A DNA stretch of 64,000 bases, from positions 9,672,001-9,736,000 of the forward strand of contig JAYKYS010000015.1 in the NCBI GenBank assembly GCA_036924285.1, in the 5' to 3' direction. Positions 55,781-64,000 of the stretch are shown here, piece after piece (the stretch's first letter is position 1; every line of letters begins with the position of its first letter). A model generated the notes under the pieces. The model searched no databases and was not told the DNA's origin. It was given only the letters and a program-made list of their open reading frames with translations. This DNA comes from Asterella californica (taxonomy: Eukaryota > Streptophyta > Marchantiopsida > Marchantiales > Aytoniaceae). The position numbers were made by a program, and so were the translations under genes.

Positions 55781-58100
55781 ATGGAGAAGGGAGTTCACCA
55801 TCAGGGGTGCACCATTTCAGACCGCCCGATCACAGTTCCAGCCACGTCTCCCGGATCTGGGAAACCGCCTAGTTTCTTACTGTAAGGGAGCTTCAGGATA
55901 TGATTGAGGAAAAAATCTCTAACTCATACAGGATGACTCTCTTTAACTCCATCGAGAATCAACTCTTAGATTTTGCTACCGAATCCAGGTGAGACCTTAA
56001 AGAAATTACCATCAAGGGAATCCTCTCTCAAAGCTCCACAACGTGACAATTCCGAGGAAGTCACAAGCCGAAGCCTCAACTACGATATTCCATGGTAAAC
56101 CTACGTTTAGAAATCCGCTTCCTTGCGTTGCTGTATGCCGTCAGGTGGACATTTCGGCACACACCTCTTCCAAAATCCGTTTACTGACCCGAACGCCCGC
56201 TTACGGCAGCTGCCTTGCTCACTCAATACGTGACACAGTAGGGGTGGTCAAAGTTAACACAGAAGATTCTCTCACGCCGGAATGAAGAAACAATCGTAAA
56301 GAAAATTCATCTTGGGCGTCGTTAACTAATCGATAACTATGTGTTAGGATTTCTTTCCCATCGTAACTCTTTTACTACTATATCATTACAAGAATGTGTT
56401 CACTGCGGAAATGAGAAAACAGCCACGGCTTTTTTCGCGACGGCCTCAGGAAGTACCCTTCAGGATTTCGATCGTTGTGGCTTGAGAATCTTCCAAAAAT
56501 ATTCAATTTTGAAACCTCGTTACTTACATGATATCACATTAACAAATCAGAGAAAATATTCATGCAACATGCACTTCTTGCAACAGGAAGGAAAAAGACT
56601 AAGCGGATTCTGAAGACCAAATATTCTAGGTTTTCATTTCTCTAGTTCTTCATTAAGACATTTGACTAAATTGACTATATACTCTGGGGTCTTCGAACCC
56701 TTTGAATTCGTTAAAGCATTTGACTAAAATAACTTACCCAAGACTAATCATTTAGCATAGAAAAGAAAAATATATTTAGATAATTATACAAATAGACTCT
56801 AATTCTACAGACATTATTGTAGCAAAAGTACCACTCGTCAAAAATAGATTTCTGATCTACCATATGTAAATTATATACATGTTCATTATAACACAGTGAT
56901 AGCATGAGTAGTTGCAACTTCAGAAGTGGGGAGTTCAAATCACAAAGAGTTCTCTTTCTGAAGACAACTCTCATAATATAATAATAATTATTCATTATGA
57001 CAGAGACATTATTATCAACAAGACAATTCGACACATTATATTCCAAATACCCTAAACGATATTTGGAGTATAAACGATAAAAGAATATTTGGAATATAAA
57101 TTTGAGTCGAAAGTACACCAACAACACATTTGATTTGTTCTGAACAAAAATAATTCATCTTTGCAATAAAATCATTGGGACACATGAAGTGAACCGAGCT
57201 CAAGTGATTATGCAAGCTTACCATGGCTTACATGATATCAGGGAAAATTCTGAAAATTGTGTGATCTTAACTAATATTACAGCTCGGTCATCATTGTATA
57301 ACTTTTGTTAGTTTTGATTCTTTTTAAGTTTTGTGTTGTAAGTACTAATAAATTTGAGGTATAACCAATATGAAAAATAAATCTTTTAAAATATTAAAAT
57401 ATTTTTTTAACGAGAAGCAAGGAATTTTATTACCAGCCACCAAGAAGGAATGAGTAGGTCTCACCAAATATAGATCATCGACCGCAACCAGCCGTTCATC
57501 ACGTAAGAAGACAGTCCACCAATAGTGGACGGGATTCCAATTGCCGAAAGAGAGTGCCAAGGCACAAGTAGCACCGCTAAACTAACAGCAAGAAAATAAG
57601 TATTAAATGTTGATTGACGCTAGAGAGACTGGAAATTCCAAAGATACCCGATAAGTTAAGCATGTGAACATGTGCCTTTTGGATGAATACATATTTAAAT
57701 TTTGTTTTTTTATTAGTGAATTGTGATCATCAGGTTGAGAAGAGGAGTGTAGATTTATGACAGAAACAATCTTTTGTAAGATAACTACATAAGCTTATGT
57801 TTTCAAACGTGTCAAGAAATGATCTTCTGAAAACATGTAATGAGGATGATTGGAATCGCATTACTACACCTACATAACATGATGTGAAGTGAGAGGATGG
57901 AGGTTTCCATAAATCTGTATATGTAAAATTCGACTTGTGATATTGCTAAGATTCTTTCGTAATAAATCACAAGGATTTTAACATGTCTCATAAACACTGA
58001 CAATGTTTGTTTACAATCGATAGATGGACCGTTGTCGTGTCGTGGATCGGCTCCTATCTGAAATTCATACTTCGATGCTTGTCGCTCCAAAGACACTCAT
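55781..58100. other. No gene recognised; AT-rich in its second half
   Basis: A copy of the GCATGCAACAT-type repeat lies at 56,551-56,605 and a probable retroelement tail at 57,390-57,590. Small frames have no motifs. Confidence 0.45.
57390..57590 (-). mobile_element. Probable non-LTR retroelement 3' end
   Basis: On the minus strand, GC-richer sequence ends GGCTGGTAATAAAATTCC, then TTGCTTCTCG and an A/T run beginning TTAAAAAAATATT. The layout matches a LINE or SINE tail and resembles 19,386-19,490. Family unproven. Confidence 0.3.
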
Positions 58101-58111
58101 GAGAAAGGCAA

Positions 58112-58600
58112 GCTAGGCCTTAGCTTATGGGTTTTTGGCATCATTTCGGATCTCAATTTTCATCGCATAGATGGACAGAGCTCCTTGTCAACTTTCCATA
58201 GGCACTTCGTCTACTTCGTTTAGACGCCTAGTGGAGAAGTTACATGACTTGAAAGATGGAGAAAACAAGCTAGGCCCCAACTTACGAGTTTTTGGCATTA
58301 TTTCTGATCTTTGCTTTTATCGCATCAGTGGATAGAGCTCCTTGTCAGCTTTCCATAGGCACTTCATCTACTTCGTTTGGACGCCTAGTGGAAAAGTTAC
58401 AAGACTCGAAAGATGGAGAAAACAAGCTAGGCTCCAGCTTACGGGCTTTTGGCGCAACTTTGGATCTTCACTTTCATCACATAGATGGGTAGAGCTCGTT
58501 GTCAGCTTTCCAAAGGCATCTTGTTTACTTCGTTTGGACATCTAGTGAAAAAGTTATGCGACTCGAAAGAAGTCAAAATCAAGCTAGGCCCTAATTTACT
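58112..58600. repeat. Tandem repeat, ~155-bp unit, about three copies
   Basis: The unit includes AAGCTAGGCYYYARCTTAYG, TTTTTGGCATYATTTC, AGAGCTCCTTGTCARCTTTC, CTACTTCGTTTRGACGCCTA and GAAAGATGGAGAAAAC. It probably belongs to the Ty3-type element's LTR. Confidence 0.85.
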
Positions 58601-60273
58601 TGCTGACTGGGTATTTGAGGCTTCAGGCGCTATATCAAAGACGCAAGGGGCCTGCTTCATTATTATTGAGAGAACTTTGTACGTATAGAGACTGACGCAA
58701 GAGGGTTGCTTAAGGGGCTTGCTTGTTCTTGCGATATGTCGGTGGACGTTTTGGAGAATTGAGAAGTCCAATACACGTGCGCAAGGTGTCATGGGGTTCA
58801 GATCTGTGCAGGCTACGCACAGGTTAAGACGGTTTGTGAAGAGAAGGATCGGGGGTTGTGTTCTCAGAGAAATTGAAACGCAGGAAGCAGATTTGGAGTT
58901 TTCAGTTACTTGTGAAGGAGAATTAGACCGTTCGGGCTGTTCCGGAGTCCAAACTTGCTGTCCTTGGATCCAATGGGATCAGAACAACGAGTTCTTCAGG
59001 AAATTGAAGACGATACGAAGTTTCATCGGGCTGTTTGGGAGTTTTGAGTGAAATTGGCTCGTAGAGAAGCGCTTACATCAGATTTTTGTTCGCTTGCGAT
59101 CTGAGATTGGGTTGTTCTTCACGATCGGTGAGCCAAGCTCTTCGTTCTTGGTGCCTACGCGATCAAGGAGTCTTCACGTACGCATAGGAGAAGACTGTAT
59201 GTGAATTGGATTGTTGGTTTGGGTGTGGTGAGCAAGTTTGAGCCGCAAGGAGCTGATTTACGTCAGTTTTTGCAACCTGCGATCAAATTTCTTGCGTGGT
59301 TTTGCAAGGGGAACTCCAAACGACTTGTTTGGAGTCTTGTTGGGTTCAGGGTAGCTAGATCTATCTGCCAGAGAAGACGGATATCAGTTTAGACAATCCA
59401 TTTGTGCGGTGTGTGCGGTTTTAAGCCGCAGGGAGGAACTTTTGAAGATTCGGTCACCTGCGACTGAAAATCAGCGATATCTCGGCTGTTGGGAGTCGGA
59501 TCTGAAAGTTTCTTGGGTTAACGGAGTCAGCGGAGGAGACCCTATCGACATCTGAAGTCTGTTCAGTGAAAGAAGGAAGTCCACAGATAGGTCTTTTCGG
59601 TTTTTTTCTACGAGTTTTGCTCTTTTGAGTTCGTTAGAGTTCTGGTTGGCTGTATACAGCTTGTGGTAGTTAGCTTTAGCTAACAGCTTATACATGGATG
59701 TGGTTTGGACTTGCGTTTGGATCGCGTGGTACTGCTGTGACTCTATTTGTTAGCAAAGAGAAGTTTCTCTTGCTTTAAGCTACGCTTCGGTGGTTTCGGG
59801 TCAGGGTTGTGATTCAAGGGTTGTTTTCAGAGGCTTTTGAAGCAGGTTACAGACTGCTCTGGTCTGGTTCTCAGTTTTGTGCTCTTGGGAGAAAGAACCG
59901 GCAGTGTACATACATTTGGAGTGTATATATTGCAGTGTTCGTTTTCGTGGTTGTTTTTCTCTATCTTGTCTCTGTTTCAGCACACAACATCTCCACAGCC
60001 AGGAACCTCACGTTTTCCTGGACATCTTTCACGCAATATCCGACACGACATTGATGGTGAACTCGACGTGAAGGTCTGGGGTGGAGATTTCTTCTGTGTG
60101 TGAACTTTGAAGAAGAGATTGGCAGTCATGAGTGGGGATGGGAAAGGTGATGGAGATGGAGCTAGTGGTTCAGGTGGGTGGCGAAGGTGCAGTTGGATCC
60201 GGAGACTGCATCGATGTTTCAAGCTTTCACTATGTTCTTACGGTAGCAACAGTCTGATGAGCGAAAGGAAGCT

Positions 60274-61468
60274 TTGGCAACAAAGGCGCTACAAGCGGTG
60301 GTCAGCAGGATTGACCAGTTTGATGAGAGAGCTGTCTCAAGATATCTGAGGTATTATGTGAAGGAGATGGAGCTGAACCGGGTCTCAGAAGATGAGATGA
60401 TTGAGACGTTTGAGTTAGCAGCAGCTCCAGAGATTAGAGATCATGTTAAAATGCTAACGATGCATTTTAACAAGGATTGGGAGACGTTTGCTCGTGCTTT
60501 GATGGATGAGTACTTCTTGGAGGACTCTGATCGAGTCACCAAGAAGTCATTCTTGGAGTGGGTTGAGCAACCAAGGAAGGGTCTACAAGCTACTGAGTTG
60601 CTCAGGGAGTTTGAGAAGCAGTTTTCACGGTTGACTAAGATGGAGAAGTTGACTCTGCAGTCCAACAAGACAGAGCTATTTCTTCGGGCTGCAGATGAGA
60701 AGTTGCAGGAGAAGCTAGAGGTACTTCTGGAAGACCGGGAGGAGGACGATGGATTGACCAGTAGCTGGAAGAAGGTTGAGAAAGCTGTTGGTCTGCTTAC
60801 CAAGAGGGAGCGGAGACGAGAGAAGGTTCCTGTTAGGAGACTGGCGCCAACACCTACAGCTGTAACACTTGTTCCTGTAGTCCGACCAGTGGTTCCTGTT
60901 GCTAGACAGGTAGTACTAGTTGCTCCAGTTGTTCCAGTTGTTCAGGCACCTATGGTATCTCCGAAGAAGGATGATTCAAACCTTGAGGAGATTTTGCGTG
61001 GAATGCGAGATCTGCAGATCAAGCTTACAAGATTGGAAGAGAAGAGATCTACAAGCGGAGCAAGACCGGTTGAGAAGCAAGGCTGGATCCAGCGGTGTAT
61101 CTGGTGCGATGGTACTGATCACTCCACGCGGAGATTGCAAGGAGTTCACTGATATTCTGCAGCAAGGAGTGATCTTCTGGAAGGATGGGAAGGTAGCGCT
61201 GAGGGATATTGGTGCACTTCTTCAGACCAACTTTTGTAGAGGAGGGATGAAGAAGTTGGTTGAGGGCCACCTATCAGCGCAAGCAGTTGCAATGGTGGAA
61301 GCTGGAACCTATGGCACGAGAGTTGAGGATCAAGCTGAGAGAGGTTTTAACGGGCAAGTTGAGCCGAGTGGATTGTGGTCATCTGCCATCTCCATGAAAC
61401 AGAAAAGGAAGATGGCATGTGAGACGTTGCTGAGAACAACTGCTACGATCCGGAAGGATACTGGATGA
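60274..61468 (+). pseudogene. Ty3-type Gag
   Basis: The main frame (60274-61152) encodes a capsid-like helical domain (FELAAAPEIRDHVKMLTMHF, RALMDEYFLEDSDRVTKKSF) and a Val/Pro-rich linker. A coiled-coil segment and a zinc-knuckle start (CIWCDGTDHSTRR) follow. A frameshift lies at about 61,135, where the final Cys is expected. The next frame runs on to 61,468 with KVALRDIGALLQTNF and AVAMVEAGTYGTRVE. Gag packages element RNA. The start is ATG-like at 60274. Confidence 0.7.
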
Positions 61469-61492
61469 GAGAATCCGATAGAAGCTCTATCG

Positions 61493-62538
61493 GTGCATGC
61501 TTACATCGCCAAGAACCAACACGAAGTGTTGTTGGAAGAGAAGAGAAGGCGAGATTCAGAGGATTCAGGGGAAGGAACTTCTTCAAAGAGACAGACTCGA
61601 GGGGAGAAGGTTCGTCAAGAGCTTCGGGATGCAGGAGCTCAAGATCTGCCGATGGATGATGCTCTTTCTCCATCGAAGGAAAGAGTGAAGGATTCTCAGA
61701 AAGAGAAGGGTAAGTCGGCTGCATACAAACTACAGTCGGAAATCGAGGCTTCAACAGACTTGAAGGGAGTCTTGGAAGATCGCATTCTGAATGCGAAGGT
61801 GGAGTTTACCTTGAGGGAAGTGTTGGGCATTGCTAAGCGTGAGTTTCATGATGTCATCATCGATGTCATCAAAACAGAAGCGACAGATTACGGATGAGAC
61901 TGGTTTATCGCATGCCTTGGACACTAGGATGTCTGTGGATGAGGAGAAAGAGCTTGCAAAGTGCAGTGTTTATTCTTCAGAGGAAGAAAGAGACCGAAGA
62001 CGCCAGGTGCATTTTGAGGATGAAGAGGAGGATGGGAAGCAGAGTTCAAGCCATTACAGCCACAGTCACTGGGCTCGAGCTACAACGTAAGATCGGAGAC
62101 TTGGATGAGCCGGTGGTTGCTCTGATCGATCATGGATTAGAAATCAACATCATGTCGAAGGAGCTGTACAAGAGGAAGAAGTGGCCGGTCGACACACAGC
62201 ATGGGTGGGTCATAAGAGCAGCCAACAACACAAGAGGAGACTTGTATGGAGCTTGTCCAGACATCAGAGTGCGCGTAGGTGATGTTGCTATCGAGCAAAA
62301 TTTCTTTGTTCAAGAAGCAACATCATACCCGCTCATTCTTAATCAACTTTTCATCATAGCAACTCGGATGGAGACAAAGGTACTGGACGACGGATCTGCT
62401 TATGCTAGGATCCGAAGTCAAGATGGGATGAGAGCGGTACAATTCTTGACTGTACCGTCCAACCACGAGCGCAATCGAGATCGTCTGAGGGAAAAATCGC
62501 TTCCAAGGGTGAGTGAAGAGTTCAAGGATTTTCGTTGA
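61493..62538 (+). pseudogene. Ty3-type linker and aspartic protease
   Basis: Two frames: 61493-61897 is charged linker sequence. 61894-62538 has the protease signature VVALIDHGLEINIMSKELYK (D-x-G core with His in the middle), followed by the flap-side GDVAIEQNFFVQ and YPLIL. The frames overlap by four bases at a shift. Confidence 0.7.
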
Positions 62539-64000
62539 GTACCACTATAGAGCGGGATTGTGGTGGTGCGCAAGAGAAAGTACTCTCGCTTGATGAAGAT
62601 AGTGCCTTTTGTACAAGGTTTGTTGGGTTTTCAGAGTGTGAAATTGCTATTTACAAGAAGATAGAAGAGCTGAGGAGAAAAGAACAAAAACATTTGTGTG
62701 ATGTTGAGTTGATGATGAAAGAGTTGGGTGAGCTAGAAGGAGATGAATGGATTCCTGGTGTTTATGAAGAGGATGGGCTGGAAGATCCTTTGCGAGAGAT
62801 CATGTCTGTTGGATGGGAGGATATGGATAAGGTTGTGCAGATTCATTCAAGGGAGGTCTATTCGGTGATCGAATCATTCTGTGCACCAGAGGTTCGAGTT
62901 GAGACAAGGTACAAGACAGTGGATAAGAAGATAAAGTCAGTTGCTGGTCCTTTGCCGGAAGACACTAACCAACAGATGGATCGAGCTTCAAGGGAGAAGA
63001 GTTTCAGAGATCCTGCAATGATAAGACACAAGTTCACAGAGAAGACCCTTGAAGAGCTGAAGATTGGATCTGATGGGTCTCTTCTACCAAAAGAGAGGAT
63101 GTGCTTCACGGAGATGCTTTCACGACATGAGAAAGCATTTGCCTTTGAGCCACATGAGATTAGATGTGTAGACTCGTACGTTGTTACCCCGATGGTTATC
63201 TTCACGGTACCGCATGTGCAATGAAACTTGAGACCAATTCCAGTACCGCGGGCTCACTTGCCCAAACTAGTGGAGTTGCTGAAGGAGAAGATGCGGATGA
63301 AGATCTTGGAACCCGTCGTTTGCACCGTATTCGAGCAGATGGTTTACAGTGCCTAAGAAGAATGGGTCGCTGCGGTTCATCCAAGACATGCAACCGGTGA
63401 ACGCAGTAACAATCATAAATGTTGGGTGGGACCGATTGTGGATGAGTTTGCAGAAGCGTTTGCAGGAAGAGCGATTTACTCGATGGGAGATCTTTACTCA
63501 AGGTATGATCAGTTTCAATTAGCGGAAGAGAGCAGAAGCTTCAAGACAATGAGAACACCTTTGGGGTTGGTTAGGATGTGTACTTTACCACAGGGAGCTA
63601 CCAACTCGGTAGCACACATGATGAACGGGATGAATCGAGTTCTAAGAGACTTCATCCCTGAAAAGACGATGCCGTTCTTGGATGACATCCCCATCAAAGG
63701 ATGTGTGGAAGATGAGAAGGATGAAGCATTAGATTAGAGGGGGTGTCAGCAATACGTCACCGATCACATGGCAGATCGTGAGAAGATCTTATCTCGACTT
63801 GAGGAAGTTCATCTTACGCTGTCAGGTGCGAAGTCTACATTTGGGGTTAGAGAGGTTTTGATCGTTGGTCATTTGTGTGGATCGTTTGGTCGGAAGCCAG
63901 ATCCGAACAAGGTGGATGCAATTGGAAAGATGAAGGAGGTTTGCAACTCGCTGACAGAAGTAAGAAGATTTTTGGGTGCTTGTGTATTCTACCACATTTG
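62535..64000 (+). pseudogene. Ty3-type reverse transcriptase, runs off the window
   Basis: 62535-63224 is linker and the start of the polymerase. It stops at a TGA (63,222) where the family usually has Trp before NLRPIPVPRAHLPKL. A second stop and frame changes occur near 63,340-63,430. There another frame carries NGSLRFIQDMQPVNAVTIIN. From 63,426 the core has GRAIYSMGDLYSRYDQFQLA, LPQGATNS and FLDD, then a stop at 63,737. Motifs after it include LEEVHLTLSGAKSTFG and VGHLCG. The catalytic box is FLDD rather than the common YVDD or YIDD. Confidence 0.8.

Larger units (their letters stand above)
58101..64000 (+). mobile_element. Ty3/gypsy-type LTR retrotransposon, 5' part, degenerate
   Basis: Order on the plus strand is a repeat-rich leader or LTR region, Gag with zinc knuckle, retroviral-type protease, linker, then reverse transcriptase, which continues to the window edge. 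No integrase lies before the reverse transcriptase, so it is Ty3-type rather than Copia. Many stops and frameshifts show a dead copy. The 5' LTR is probably within about 58.1-60.1 kb, but its ends and the primer site could not be fixed. The 3' part lies outside the window. Confidence 0.85.

Noticed and set aside
56744..57127. 127-codon minus-strand open frame rich in Tyr, Phe and Asn
   Set aside because: Composition is that expected of AT-rich non-coding DNA; no homology recognised.
59900..60280. Primer-binding site of the Ty3-type element
   Set aside because: No TGG-initiated match to a familiar tRNA 3' end could be tied to a CA-ending LTR, so the LTR border was left open.

Overview
This window is nuclear DNA of a land plant. 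It holds spliced genes with GT..AG introns, a plant resistance-type NB-ARC gene, a Copia element primed by the usual plant initiator-Met tRNA site, a Ty3-type element, several LINEs and long AT-rich stretches. The domain mix of the NB-ARC gene (no leucine-rich repeats, but armadillo-like and TPR repeats) suggests a non-seed plant such as a liverwort, moss or lycophyte. That placement is inference; no sequence here fixes the species.

Layout. 0.56-3.45 kb and 45.1-47.9 kb are the two arms of a large inverted duplication. Each arm contains the last TPR-like exon of a gene plus about 2.4 kb of 3' flank. 3.45-4.8 kb holds the broken upstream part of the left gene. 7,109-13,597 is a 6.5-kb Mutator-like DNA transposon with ~245-bp terminal inverted repeats and a 9-bp target-site duplication. 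Its cargo is unusual: an RPA70 C-domain-like gene (+), an FCP1/HAD-like phosphatase gene (-), a relic that resembles a MuDR DNA-binding domain (-), and between the two convergent genes a 1.2-kb array of about 24 copies of the dyad GCGATACA-N-TGTATCGC. 13.6-26.4 kb is gene-poor, with tandem repeats, a MITE-like inverted repeat, members of a double-hairpin family, and an orphan copy of the NB-ARC gene's first exon and promoter. 26,395-31,779 is a nearly complete Ty1/Copia element (- strand) with 289-bp LTRs and a GGATG target duplication. Its gag-pol is broken by two stops and one frameshift. 32.2-32.8 kb is a LINE reverse-transcriptase relic.

33.5-45.6 kb is the main host gene: a non-coding first exon, an NB-ARC exon, a 5.1-kb intron filled by two 5'-truncated LINE copies, an ARC2/winged-helix-like exon, a 1,000-residue armadillo/HEAT-like exon, and TPR exons. 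At least two frame disruptions mean it is either a recent pseudogene or affected by sequence errors. 47.9-58.1 kb is AT-rich and gene-poor, with a ~160-bp tandem array, more hairpin-family members and a ~725-bp tandem duplication. 58.1-64.0 kb is the 5' half of a degenerate Ty3-type retrotransposon that runs off the window.

The most novel content is the transposon with its cargo and dyad array, the NB-ARC/ARM/TPR gene with an inverted partial copy 42 kb away, and the dispersed double-hairpin family.
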